Shown here: positions 44,691 through 56,707 of the stretch, one piece after another | How positions within the stretch are numbered: position 1 is the stretch's first letter | Layout of the letters: each line of letters begins with the position of its first letter | Assembly: GCA_039621445.1 (NCBI GenBank) | Contig: CP154954.1 | Span: 60,198,168-60,262,167, forward strand | DNA: 64,000 bases | Reading direction: 5' to 3' | DNA from: Euglena gracilis | Lineage: Eukaryota > Euglenida > Euglenophyceae > Euglenales | Translations under genes and position numbers: made by a program | Notes under the pieces: generated by a model | Database searches by the model: none | Seen by the model: the letters and a program-made list of their open reading frames with translations, nothing else | Told to the model about the DNA's origin: nothing

Positions 44691-45774
44691 TGAGCCACCC
44701 CGGCAACGCGGCCAAAGCAGCCCGTGAAACCGGTGGGGGTTCTGTCCTTTTCTCCGCTTCCCCCCCCCTACTGGTGGCTAGACCATACCATTGCTTGCCG
44801 GGAGGACTCCCACTTCGGGAAACGAGCAGACCACGTTTTGGAAACTCATCAGCCACTGCCAGCCAGGGTCGGCCAGTCTGGCCACTGAGCACCGATAATC
44901 AATGGATTTCATTTATTTCTTCCAAAAACGTTCTGGCGCCCTTGGCATCAGGTCGGCCACGTTTGCCTTCCTGATCGACTCCCCCAAGGTCAAAAAAATA
45001 ACGGCCACTCGGACAAAGCCAGTCAGTCATCCCTGCCCCTGAGGTGTCAGGTGAGCAACAGCCTAAGCAATGGTAAGGCTGCTGTTTCCACAGAAAGTTT
45101 CACATCAGAACCTCCCACTCTCATTTCCAGGAGAAGTGGGTTTTCAAACGCTGGTGTAACAGCCCAGGTCACGTAAGCTGTTACGGCCTGGCATTACTTC
45201 CTTTCTTCCAAAACCTGTCACTCACACAAAAAAAAACCGAAGGGAAAAAGTGGACAGTTTGAGACCTAGCCAATTTTCGATAAATCGGCCCAAAAAAAAA
45301 CCTGCTACTCCATAACACGTTTTTTTTTCCTCCGGGGGGGGCTTCGATTGAGTGGTTGTATGGCTCAGTAACCTCGTGGAGGACGTTTTCCACCTGAAAA
45401 CCGCACATCCTCAGCTCTGAGTTGTCGGGAAAAAAAGAGAAAACAACCCCAAAAACCACTGCACTGGAGGTGCCATTCAGGGTTCCAAATCAGTCTTGGT
45501 TGTTTGGGCAGCAGGTGGGGCCGGAGTCCTGTTGCGTGAAATAAAATAAAACACAGAAAATCATTTCGGCAAAACACCTTTGCTTTGAGGGTTGAAGACG
45601 TCACACCAGGAATCCATGAAAGACCTCAAAAACTGCAGGGTACGACCAGACCACATGTGACGTTCCAATATCACCAACAAGGGATCACAACTCCTTCATG
45701 GTGTGGCATGTTCGCATTGCCTTCTCACACACCGGTTGCCACTTGGTTAGACCCAGACGCAAACGCCCGCCCTG

Positions 45775-45879
45775 GCATCAGCAGCACAGAAAAGGAATCC
45801 GGGGTTTCGGCCGGGCGGCTGTCGGCGGCTTCGGGGGAGGGGGCGGCGGCGGGAAGGGCACCTTGCCGCGCCTGCGGGG
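45775..45879 (-). CDS. Exon of the SUMO protease gene tail
   Basis: In the phase set by the exon 46124-46041 it reads PQARQGALPAAAPSPEAADS then RPAETPDSFSVLL, acidic and Pro/Ala-rich. A second frame, rich in Pro/Arg, is open too; phase continuity favours the first. Confidence 0.5.
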
Positions 45880-46040
45880 CTTCGGGGCGGCCGGGAGCCG
45901 TCGCACGCGATTGGGGGCAGGGCGTCGGCAAACGACCCCCGGGGGGTCCAGCCCAGAGGCCGGCAAGGTTGGGCTGGCTGGGAAACGGCTGCTGGCTGGC
46001 GCCCCCCCAGGGGGATGGGTCCCACTTCGGCTTGAGTGAC

Positions 46041-46124
46041 GCCCCTGGTTGGGAGTAATGGGCTCCACGTCGGAGTCGCCGCCGGGGGCCGGCGCGTCCG
46101 CCGCCGCCGCAGGCGGGGGCCTGG
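46041..46124 (-). CDS. Exon of the SUMO protease gene tail
   Basis: Acceptor CGCCAG ends at 46125. It reads RPPPAAAADAPAPGGDSDVE then PITPNQG, in phase with the exon 47312-47081. Low-complexity linker. Confidence 0.55.
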
Positions 46125-46154
46125 CTGGCGTTGGCCCGTCGAGGCCAGGCAGGC

Positions 46155-46340
46155 TTCCAATCCGGCAATCCCCCGGCCAGGCTTCTGTTCACCAACCCCG
46201 AAGGGGGTGCCTTGTGCTATGGGGTGCCTGCCCCAGGGGGGGGGGGTCGGTTTTGGACCCCGGTGCCTGCCGACCCAGCCAAGATTTCCTTGGAAAATGG
46301 CCATTTTTTCGGGCCTGGCTGCAGGCGGGTGGCCCACCGC
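46155..46340. repeat. Dispersed intron repeat, copy 1 (GGTGCCTTGTGCTATGGGGT)
   Basis: Blocks CCAGGCTTCT, ACCAACCC, GGTGCCTTGTGCTATGGGGT, GGTGCCTGCCGAC and GAAAATGGCCATTTT recur in order at 47985-48185. A central poly-G run is followed by TCGGTTT. Confidence 0.75.
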
Positions 46341-47080
46341 GGGGCACTGCCGGTCACCAGATTTTGGGCCGGGGCACCCGCCCACAGGGATCCCCCCAGG
46401 GACCGCTTTTGGGTCAGTTTGAGGGTCCGAAAGGAATTTTGGCATTTTGTGCACAAAAAAAAGCGGAGGAAAGCCCCCTCCCTCAGATATCCACTCAGCT
46501 TGACCCCCCCCCTCCTCCTCTGCGGCCAGGGATCCACAGGAAGGCCTGGGGGGGGGGGGTCGACAACCAACCCACCACAGCACTGCACAAGAAAAGAATT
46601 GCTCTGGCACTGAAAAAATCAAACAATTCACCTGGCACCTCCATAAACATGGGAACGTCTGGAGGGGGGTCGGACCCCCACCCACCAGGATGGGGGGGGG
46701 GGGTTCGACCGCCCACACCGTTTCAATGATTCCCGTCCAGCCCTCGGGTCACCAACCTTTAAAAAAAAAAAGGATGGCATGGCGGTTGTTGCTGCAGTGG
46801 GCTTGGTTGTGATGGTTGGGCTTGGAACAATCCAGCTGCCCAACCGTCCCAAATCATGCGGAAAAGAGTGAATCTTGCTCTGAACGAAATCAGCAGCACC
46901 TGCTGTCCAAACAGTTCACCTCATGCAATGAATCTGACAATGTCATGTTTGCAATGTATATGCATGTTCAAAAAAAACTCCTGAAATGATTGTGAACAGA
47001 TCTCAAATTCCTAAAAAAAATTCGCGCATCGAGAGGGATTTACAGCTCCGGAGCGGCTGAGTGTGAAATGCTGTGAATAC

Positions 47081-47312
47081 TCCCAAAGCCGGCCATTGTC
47101 ATCGATGCTGCTCACCACCACCGGATCGGTGCGAGGCCTTCCGCGCGTGGAACGGGAGACGTGCTGGGCGGCGGGGGTGGGGGCCAGCGGGCCGCCCACC
47201 ACAGCCCCGTTGGCCTGCACCGCCTCCTCCTGCCGGCGGGCAAAGAAATCGGCCCCGTCGTCGATGGCCCGGGGCCGCTTGTTGCCAGCAAGTCCTCGGG
47301 TGACCCGGGACT
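47081..47312 (-). CDS. Exon of the SUMO protease gene, C-terminal extension
   Basis: The 77-codon exon reads SRVTRGLAGNKRPRAIDDGA, DFFARRQEEAVQANGAVVGG, PLAPTPAAQHVSRSTRGRPR and TDPVVVSSIDDNGRLWE, ending at a GT at 47080. It is basic and then acidic, with no known domain. Its end phase fits the next exon at 46124. Confidence 0.6.
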
Positions 47313-47984
47313 TCCGGTTTGCGGTGAGAACAGCCAGCAGGTGGCACACAATGTGGACTCTCGAGCAAAAAAAGAACATGATAAGAAAAAAGAAAAGAAA
47401 GAAAATGAAATGAAATGCAAACTCGAAAACAGGTTGACAACTTCAAAGCTCAAGCAAGACAAGGAAACCAACGAGAATGTCGGGCGTGGGAAAAGGGAAA
47501 TTGAATTTTTTTTTTCACCAGCAGAACGCTGTGCATGATCGCTGTGAAAAAGATAGGCACCCAGGAGTTCCTCCTTCCCCCTCTGCATCTGACACCCAGT
47601 GTGGGCCATATGGAATGCCACAATGATTGAAAATTGTAAAATAATGATAATGATGTTGTCGGTGATTGTTCAAAGGGGGTTTGGGACGGGCATGCAAAGC
47701 GGAAGGGGTCGGGATCGCCAGATGGTGTTGGGTGGGATGGTTTGCTTGTCAAAAAGGGGAGTACATCGCAAAAAAAGCATCCAGGGCGTTGCTTTGGGAC
47801 CTAGCTCAGAGGCTGGAAAGTTTGGGCTGGCTGGAAAAAGGTTGCTGGCTGACCCCCCCCCCAAGGGGTCACGAGCTGGAGCTGGGTCCACCCGGGTCCG
47901 ACCCAGGTACCAAAAAATGGAAACTGCAAAAACATTCAAAATTGCCAATTATGCAAAAAAAAATCAATGTTTTGATCCCAAATT

Positions 47985-48185
47985 TGCCCTGGCCAGCCCT
48001 TTTACGACCAGGCTTCTTTTTACCAACCCTGGGGGAGGGGGGGGTGCCTTGTGCTATGGGGTGCCTGCCCATAGCAGGCACAACACACCCCAGCGGGGGG
48101 GGGGGTCGGTTTCGGACCCTGGTGCCTGACGACAAAGCCAATATTCCCTTGAAAATGGCCATTTTCGGACCCCGGCGCCTTCGGT
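47985..48185. repeat. Dispersed intron repeat, copy 2
   Basis: Partner of 46155-46340 in the same orientation, with extra AGCAGGCACAACAC sequence in the middle and a GCGCCTTCGGTGC hairpin at the right end. Confidence 0.75.
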
Positions 48186-48590
48186 GCTGGGGGGGGGGGC
48201 TGCAGCACTGCCCACCCCAAAGCCCGCCCCCCCCCCTGCCCCGGGAGTCGAAAGTGCCCTACCCCCCCCTGCCTGCAAAGCACCCCCCCCCCTGGGGGGG
48301 ACCTTCCTGTTTCCAGCCCATTTTCGCCCATTTTGGGCTTTTTTTTTTGCACCCCCAAAACCGAAAAATTCCGTTTCTGTCCAACTGCCATTTGGGTAGC
48401 TGGAAATAAACAAAACTCGTCGATGGGGGGAGGAGGGTCCAGGGCTGGAAAAGGGCTGGTGGCTGGAAAAAGGCTGCTTGGCTGGCTGGTCCCCCCAGGG
48501 TGGGGTCACATTTTCTTCAGCAACGGCCTGAAGGGGATTGCTTTCTCAGGGTTGGAAGCGGCGCAATGGATTGGCCGCCCTCAACACAAC

Positions 48591-48705
48591 CGAGGGCTTG
48601 GGCCGGGGCGAGGCTGGAGGAGCCTTGGCGGCGGTCCCAGTCCAGGACGAGGTCGATGATGAACCGCCGCTTGGCGACGATGTCCGTCCGCGGCCCGCGC
48701 TGCCA
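48591..48705 (-). CDS. Exon with the C-terminal helix of the Ulp1 domain
   Basis: After CCCCCCAG the exon reads WQRGPRTDIVAKRRFIIDLV then LDWDRRQGSSSLAPAQAL. SENP/Ulp1 catalytic domains end with an aromatic residue, a short spacer and a K-R-x-x-I helix, which the pattern W...D-I-V-A-K-R-R-F-I-I matches. It lies next after the catalytic Cys exon on the same strand. Confidence 0.65.
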
Positions 48706-49620
48706 CTGGGGGGGGGTAGCTGCTGCCTCTGCGGCCTTGGTCCAAAGCCCCCGTCACACGTGTTGCGCTATTTGCCAAAGACCGTTTGAATCGATACACG
48801 ATACACGCGGATGTCCCTGAAAAGGCACAAAGCAGATCAACTCGATATGGTATCCTCAACCATGAAAATTTGGGTTAAACAGACAAGATATATTATAGAA
48901 ATGTATATTTGCTGAATCATATGTAAATTTGAACCATGGGCATTTACAGTGTGAAAGCACCCTTAATCCTCTGTGATGCACCTTAACAAGCTTCCCTGCA
49001 GGCACAGGAAACTGACAGAGTCGCCGGCAGCACATGTCGCATCCTCGGCCACAAACCAGTCTTCTTTCTGCAGCTGGGCATCAGGGTCCTGCAGAAAATC
49101 CTGGGCACAGGAAACCTGGAACCGATTTCTGCCACTTTTTAAATAGCTTAAAGGGTTTTAGAACTCACTCGTACATCCACCCACCCTCCCTCTCCCTGGC
49201 CAAGTTAGAGCACCATCCAGTGTGGGGGGGGGGGAAGACACACAAAGACACACAAACACCGTACTGAAAACTCACACCGTAGATGATTGTTTGGCTGGGT
49301 GAGGGAAACCCTCCTCTAGGGGAGGCTAGGGAGGGGCGTTTTGGCCAACCCACCACCCAACACTCATAGCTTCCGGAATTCCCATTCCACCACTCTAGCT
49401 GGAGGCCCAGCTGAGTGACTCTTAGGCGTCCGGAATCGCACTTGGGGATTTTTAGAAGGAAGGCAGGTGCGGGGTTTTTGGCAAGGGATGCACAGGGAGG
49501 AAGAAATGGGGTGCGCAGGGAACGAAGGGGACGGGTGTTTCCCACCCTACTTATGCCGGGATTCGCGCAATCAGTTTTGTTGCAAAGAACCAGGAAGAAG
49601 AAGAAGAACCGTTGAAGGGC

Positions 49621-49664
49621 AAAATTGTGTTTATGGGCGCAACTGCGCGCACAAACACAATTTT
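49621..49664. repeat. Perfect 12-bp-stem hairpin with GC loop
   Basis: AAAATTGTGTTT and AAACACAATTTT enclose a 20-nt loop GGGCGCAACTGCGCGC-type. A related hairpin, GTTTGTGTGCGC / GCGCGCACAAAC, lies at 49877-49905. Confidence 0.85.
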
Positions 49665-50038
49665 GTTGGCCCCCCCGCGCGCGGCATATGCGCCGATAAA
49701 CACAACCTTTTGTCCCCCTCCCACTCAAGGTTCGCTTAGGGCCCATGAAGTGAAACCGTCGATAAACAGCGTGACGCTAAAGCTCGCACAGACGTACTAT
49801 TTTGAAGCAGGGACAGGTGATTATAACTTTGACGTTTTGTGTTGCATGAGTGCAAATCCGCCCACAAACATAATTTGTTTGTGTGCGCAAATGCGCGCAC
49901 AAACACACATCAATTACGTGACAGCTGGTGAACGCAGTATGTTGCATGTGATGTAATATTGCTCCGTGTGTCTTTATGGGCGGCTGCAGTGCCCTAGCCA
50001 GTTCAGGCACCGCGTCAGCGCCAGTGCCAATTGTCGTA

Positions 50039-50442
50039 CCTCCCCCCCCCCTTGTCTAAGCACCGGAAAAGATGGGTAAGAACCGGGGGGGGGGGGGTGC
50101 TTATTTTGCCAAAATATGGGTAAGAACCAGGGGGGTGGTGCTTAGACAAGGGGGAAAAATTTGACTGCAAAAAAAAACCCGGCGCTTCGCGCCGAAAAGG
50201 AAAAATTGCCCTTATTTTGGAGGTCCACTGTTGAACTTACACACATTTGGATGCAGAAATCAACAATACCTCACCAAATCAGGTCTCAGAAGTTGCAGAA
50301 ATTTCGAAATTTTTGAGAAATTTCCCTTAAAAATGCACACAAAATAAACCTCCCCGTGACGATGACCTTTAAAAAGATGGGTAAGAACCGGGGGGGTGGT
50401 GCTTAGACAAGGGTGGTGCTTAGACAAGGGGGGGGGGGGAGG
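50039..50442. mobile_element. R-family element, copy 2 (404 bp, TA target duplication)
   Basis: Same organisation as 38391-38791, same orientation: TA flanks, CCTCCCCCC ends, GGGTAAGAACCGGG units, GGCGCTTCGCGCC hairpin at 50183-50195. Differences are mostly in homopolymer lengths and a small deletion after GTTGAACTT. The close match suggests recent activity. Confidence 0.88.
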
Positions 50443-51341
50443 TAACAGCGGGTGTGTGCTTCCCACCTCTGCATCTGTTCGACAAACGAGAGCACCAATC
50501 TCACCCGTCGCCCCCTTCACCCCCTTCACCCCCGCATCGCTCAGTAAATGTCATGTGTACCAAACTACCTGGATTTACAGCCCTCTGACACAGGGTTGCA
50601 GCAGTTCATAAAATGTTTTGCTTGTGTCAGGGTACAGGGTCCCAGGTGTTTTGTAAAAATTGTGAAAATGCGCAAATGCGCCCTTCCCTACCCTGAGCCC
50701 TTCCCGCTGGTTTGGTCACACACTTTGCCAAACACACCAAAAACACCGCACCAAGGTGCCACAAGCGAAGTTGTCCAACAAACCCCCAGGATGCACACCA
50801 CTGGCAGTTCGGGTTCACCCGGGGAAACAGCCGAAAAGAGCAAAAAGGGCAGTAACGGTCCCAGTCCTGTGCTGCTTTTTGGTGTTTCTTTTTCACCTCT
50901 GAGGGGGGGGGGGGGTTCGAGGTGCGGAGCCCATTTCTGAACCCCCAAAGAACGCCACTTTTTTGCCAAAGTCCCAGGGGTCACACTGCCAAAAGCAGAA
51001 TTTTGCTCATTTTTTTTTGCACTCCCTTGTCGCCGTGTTTTCAAACCCCTGGAGCTACACAGCCGAGGTAAAAAAAAAATCGTTAAGTGCGAATCAGGCC
51101 GCCTAAGTGGCTGGCTGGAAAAAAGGCACAGGTTGGACCTCCGGGTCTGGGGGTGAGGTTTGAGGGGGGGGGGGGGGTCCAGCCAGTTGCTGGGTTAAAC
51201 CTGGCTGGCACTCAAAACATCGCGCGATAAAATTGAGGCGAGAGGCATGCAATTAGTCAGCCAAAATTGAACAAACGTCCTCCAACCAACACTTCTTAAA
51301 CCCCGGTGCAAAAAAAAAGGTTCAGTGAATCGCCTGTGAAC

Positions 51342-51528
51342 CAGGCCACAAAAAGACATCGCTCGGGCGTCCTGGCTGCAAGAAGTTTTGCGAGCAGAAT
51401 AGCTCCACGTAATGCAACACGTACACCCCGCAATCACTGAAGTTGGACTGCTGCGGAGTATTCATCGTCTTGACAGGAACAGAGTCGATCTGTCGTTCCA
51501 CCTCGTCAACTGGAGGAGGACATACATT
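51342..51528 (-). CDS. SUMO protease exon with catalytic Cys (Ulp1/SENP, C48)
   Basis: The exon reads VDEVERQIDSVPVKTMNTPQ, QSNFSDCGVYVLHYVELFCS and QNFLQPGRPSDVFLWP. The P-Q-Q-S-N-F-S-D-C-G-V-Y-V block is the diagnostic active-site segment: the first Gln forms the oxyanion hole and the Cys of D-C-G is the nucleophile. The acceptor (GGCAG at 51529) and donor GT at 51341 are clear. The catalytic Asp exon expected between this and the His exon was not securely found. Confidence 0.85.
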
Positions 51529-52079
51529 CTGCCACCACAAAACTCAATGAAACGTACCCACCCAAATCACAATCCTAAAACTCCACGCCTCAAAAAAACA
51601 GCAGTGCCTTCAAAAAGGTTGTCCAAAGGTTGGACACCCGTGTCCTGGTACACGTTGTCCTGATCATCCACAAAGAGCCAAACGAGAGCAGAACATTCCA
51701 CAATGTCAAGGTTCATGTTCGTGTGTGTTCATGTTCAAACGTGCTCATTTGCGATCCTGCTTTTTTACACAAAAATGCAAGAATTGCCTGAAGCAAGGGG
51801 AAGAGAGGGAAGAAGCAGAGCCAAGCGAGCGATTTGCTGCGTTGCAGGCCCGCCCCAATGGAAGCTGGCGGAGCGCCGCCCAATCCCGGGCTCTCGATGG
51901 CGAAGCGGTGGGCGAGGAACTTCCAGGGCCTGGCAGCGCATTGCGCACAAAGCTGCGACCGGAGAGGTGAGGTAGCACCGAAAGCTGCAGTTCCACCTCT
52001 CGCACTTGCCTTCACACGTTGCCGCTGTTAAGCCTGAAACTCCGGGACCTTCTCAAACGGGGGAGGGGCAGTTGCAATA

Positions 52080-52530
52080 TTTGAGGTGGCTGATAAACCC
52101 CCCCTCCAAACATAAAGCCCCCCCCTTAACATAAAGCCCCCCCCCCCCCAAATATAAAGCCTCCCCTGGGGGGGTTTGGTTTTACCGCCCAAATATGAAG
52201 CCCCCCCCCCCCCGATGTGGAGCCAGACGCTGGTGTCATTCAGTAAAAGGCTTTAAAATTTTGGGTGTATGCAACTTTTTTTTCCACCAGAAATGCTCCA
52301 CTTTGGATAAAAATGGCACATTTTTTGCGACAAGTGGGAGGTACACAATAAAAATGTCGCATAAAATTGGCACAATTGAAGGCAGCCAAAGGTCATAGAG
52401 GGCACCCGAAAAAGTTTGATTTTTCGCCCCAAATTTAAAGCCCCCCCCAAATATAAAACCCCCCTGAGGGTCTTGAAATCCTGTCCAAAATATAAAGCCA
52501 GGGGGAGGGGGTTATATTTGGGGGGGTTAC
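52080..52530. repeat. AATATAAAGCCCCCCC repeat cluster
   Basis: Eight or more units of (A)AAATATAAAGCCCCCC(C) in both orientations, separated by unrelated DNA between 52215 and 52430. No coding. Confidence 0.8.
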
Positions 52531-52639
52531 TTCTAAAAGACATCAAAATTAAGCGATGTGATACACTGGGTCCTTTCCCCAATGGGTGTCAAAAGTCAGA
52601 TGCAGTGGAAAGCCAACCTTATCAACAAAATAAATAAGT

Positions 52640-53670
52640 ACAGAAGTTACTGACTTCTAGCACCAATGGAAGCTTTTGCAGGGCAATCAAGGGAAAGAAG
52701 CAGCACTGTGGTTGGTACATCGAAACAAAGGGTCCCCAAGAGAGCCAAAAAAAGCCTCTGCATCAATGAAAAAAAGCCATTACTCATCCGCACTGAAATC
52801 CTTTTCGGGGGTATTTCACATTCAGTGCCTTGCTGTCCTGCTGAACAGCGGGGACTGCACAGGGCGAACAAACAGGCAATGCACAGCCAAGGCGCACGAG
52901 GCGCAGAGCCTCAAGAGGGACACTGGCCGACATGGAATCCAAAACGAACATCTGCCATCCCTCCCAGAAGCTCAGCGGCTTGGATCAGGGCCCTCTGGTG
53001 CTCACATCATTGGGCGGCACGGAACCATCACAGTGAATGGAGGTCCTGTGTGAGTGCCGTACGGGTTTGCCATGCAGATTCTACAAAAGGATGAGGACTG
53101 GCCATCATATTGCGGGCCCCAAAATCCACAATGACCACAACAGCCAATAATAGAATATTATATTTACAATAAAAGACTGGCTCCAAGATAATTGTGCCAT
53201 AAACTGCAACCCTCACTTAAACCGCTCGAAGTTGGAAGGAAAGACCTGGGTTGCTTTGTTGGACGAGGACAGCATTCTCACGTCGTGACCCTCCATTATA
53301 ATGCGCGTCGTGACCCTCCAGGAAACTTCTTCTATGAAGGCAAAAGTGGTCGGCCCGGGGGAAGTATCCAAAAAAAATGTGCAACCAACATCGCATCCTA
53401 AAGTTTCAAGCACAGGGGGACTGCCGATCCGTGGGACAGGACGAATCTGTTGAATGAAGCAGGCACCAGTCAGCTGCACCTCAACAAAGAGCCCTGCGCA
53501 GGGGAAACAGGAGAACCGGTGTTGCCGTCTGCAGCGAGCTTCTGCTTCCGACAGACCATAGATGCCTTTGCCTGAGGCAGACATCAGGTGGACCCCGCTT
53601 GTCTGCCTGATTCTCACCGGGGCCCCAGTTTTCAGCCCCCCCTCCTCCAAGAATGGCGGGGGGAAACTCA
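52640..53670. other. Intronic stretch with possible eroded coding sequence
   Basis: A minus frame at 53213-53530 reads FVEVQLTGACFIQQIRPVPR then IGSPPVLETLGCDVGCTFFL, coding-like in composition but without splice support or family. It could hold an unrecognised exon of the SUMO protease gene. Confidence 0.3.
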
Positions 53671-53688
53671 TCTTTGTTGGGAAAATTG

Positions 53689-54165
<477 letters not shown>

Positions 54166-55084
54166 TTCAGTTGGAAAACTGCTTGAAGGGGTGGAGGCAG
54201 GGAGGGATGGGGGAGGTGACTGGCAAGACAGCAAACCAAGCCCCGGAAATTCAAGCCCCTTGGGACCAGATCATGCATCACCCGTTGCTTGGTTTCCCGT
54301 TTGCATCGCACTCACATAGAGAACGGCCTGAAAAGGAGAAACGACACAGATGGCAACTTCCTCCAGCCATTTCCTGGCCTCCTTTCCTTCCTTAAATATG
54401 TTCCGACGACTTGTTCGGCTGGATGCAATGTTGCATTTCAGCTGGTTCGGAACAAAACGCTTGGAAAGGGGAGTTCGAGACAAAATTTCACCCTTCCTTC
54501 CATCGAAAAAAGCCAAAACAGCTTCCACCTTGAGCAGAGACCTGTCTGAGCGACCTTGAGGGAGAGTTTATCTATTTTACAGTTCTCTCATCTCACAGAC
54601 ACATCTCTCATAAACATCTCACAGAAAAAAATGATGAACACTTTGTGAAGACCAATTGCGCAGAATAAGCCACGCAAATGTCCAGATTTGCATTCAAAGA
54701 GATCTATGGGTGTGCCTCCGTCTCTTCCGTTGGTAATAACCGCTTTCGTTTCCGCTTGCCATCGGGGGGAGGGGAGCCTGGAGCCTTCGCTGCCCCGGTG
54801 GTGTTGCAAAGCATGGCCGACGAGGCGCTGGTGTTTCGAGGAGGATGATCACATAACGGTGCACTTTAGGTGTGGTGCTTGGAGCTGAATCATTCAGCGC
54901 CAAGTGAGACTGATCGGCAGTCAACGTTTTTGGTGGGGGACAGAACACTCTCTTGTGCTTCAGAAATTGATCTGATCCTCCTGAAATGCCAGCAAAAACG
55001 TTGTTGGCCGCCAACAAAACGTAGGAGCAACCTGGCGATTGTGAGATATAAGAAGCCAGCGCCGCATTGCGCAAAAGAAGCCAC

Positions 55085-55131
55085 CAATGTGCATGTTCGT
55101 TCACAGGGATAAACACGAACTTCTTCTCAGA
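55085..55131 (-). CDS. SUMO protease exon with catalytic His
   Basis: The minus strand reads SEKKFVFIPVNEHAHW. SENP6/7-type Ulp1 domains have a strand F-(I/V)-P-(I/V)-N followed by the catalytic His in H-W. The exon may begin further upstream (adding GLHIHGRKGLKKPK), and its donor could be the GT just after HW (55084) or a later one, since the frame stays open for HWWLLLRNAALA. Confidence 0.75.
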
Positions 55132-56243
55132 CTTTGGTTTTTTGAGTCCTTTCCTTCCATGTATGTGCAACCCTCCCATATGAAGCCTGCAGTACGAGTG
55201 GTCTTTTTTCCAACCTGGAATCATAAAAGCATGGCCGACGAGGTGCTGGCTGAATTTGAGCTGCTGGCTGGCTGGACCCCCCCCCCCCAGGGGATAGGGT
55301 CCCCTCCGGCTTGAGAAATCCCCTGGCCCAAAGTGCATAACAAATAACCATCAGCATTTCCTCCAGCAGCCCCCTAAACCTATGGGCCAGGACCACTTTT
55401 CATGCATGACCCGAGATCAAAAAAGAAATGGTCCAAACTGTGGAGGCGGGGTAATAAACAAACCCAAATGCAAAATACCCCCAACATCTTCTGTTGTGCG
55501 CTGCACCAAGGGAGAATAAGCAAAAGCCTGCTTCTTGTCCAGAATGCGCTCTTTCCGCTGCCAACGCTGAGCGCAGCTTTCAGGGTCTCTCTGGCAGGGA
55601 GGGTTACAGAGAGGATGCGTTCCGAACAATGCGACCGAATTTGAACAATTCACAAAACAGAGTTCAATCCACGTTTTGAGTTTTGAATTGAGATGCATGA
55701 ACACCAAAAACAAAGGGAGGGGGCAACCCTTAAAACAGCAGGGGGGGACAGAGGGAGGAATGGGAAACACACAGCTTTGCTTCCATCTCTGTGATCTGAA
55801 TGTCCACACCAGGGGTTTTTTTTAAGACGGGGGGGGGGGGGGGGTCCCCCCCACCCACCCACCCCCTGGGGGGGGCCCCCCCGGGGGGGTCCGGGGGACC
55901 CACAAAAAAATGGCCAAAAATCGCGAAAAGTGCTAAAAATAGAATTTTTTCGGCGCCTGCGGCGCCGAAAAGTTTATCCCACCCCCCTCCGGGGGGACCC
56001 CCCCCCCCGGGGGGGGGGGGCTCGGCCGGACCCACCCACCCTACCCCTCCCCCTCCCCCCCCCGGGGGTCCAAACTTAAAAAAATCCCTGGTCCACACAT
56101 TGGCTGTAGGACAACTGCAAAAAATGAAGCAAAAAGGCCCTTGCGCAAATCTGTGGCTCAAAATGCGAGATTTTTCAGTCTGGAAACCAACTCTGCAGAA
56201 CAGCCCCAAAGAATACGGGGGGGGGGGTGCATGTGCCTGTCAC

Positions 56244-56421
56244 CTTGCATAGAGGCCAGGTGTTCGAAGTCAAAGCCGTCCTGGCCGCTCCAGCAGCCTG
56301 AAGAAGTGGGTGTTGAACAGGAAAACCGACTTCAGCAGCGGGGTGACGAAGCGGCGGCTCACGAAGGCGAGGTAGAAGTCAATGATGTTGTCGTTCAGGA
56401 ACTCCCCGGGTTGGGGGCAGG
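56244..56421 (-). CDS. SUMO protease exon, start of catalytic domain, frame broken
   Basis: After ATCCTCAG it reads CPQPGEFLNDNIIDFYLAFV, SRRFVTPLLKSVFLFNTHFF, RLLE. The L-N-D-N-I-I-D-F-Y-L and F-N-T-x-F-F blocks are hallmarks of the Ulp1 fold. The frame then meets a TGA, while the neighbouring frame continues as SGQDGFDFEHLASMQ to a GT donor at 56243. A one-base shift near 56290 is needed, so this is an assembly error, a pseudogene mark or a missed splice. Confidence 0.8.
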
Positions 56422-56707
56422 CTGAGGATCGACCGGTGATGAATTTGTTGAACCCCCCCCCCTGGGTGAGCGAGGGGGTCGAACCCTGGCCACAACTTCA
56501 GCTTGCACTGGTGTGGCCTTAGGACGCAATGTATATGTATATATACATAAATATATGCACGCATATTCAATTAAATTATATTATTTATATTATGTATAAA
56601 TCATGGCTGGGAAAATCCCATTTGTCATTTTGTTTTCCAGCACATGGAAGGGGAGAGCAATCTATTTTGGAGTTTAAAAGAACTCCCAACGCTGGGCACG
56701 GGGCAGC

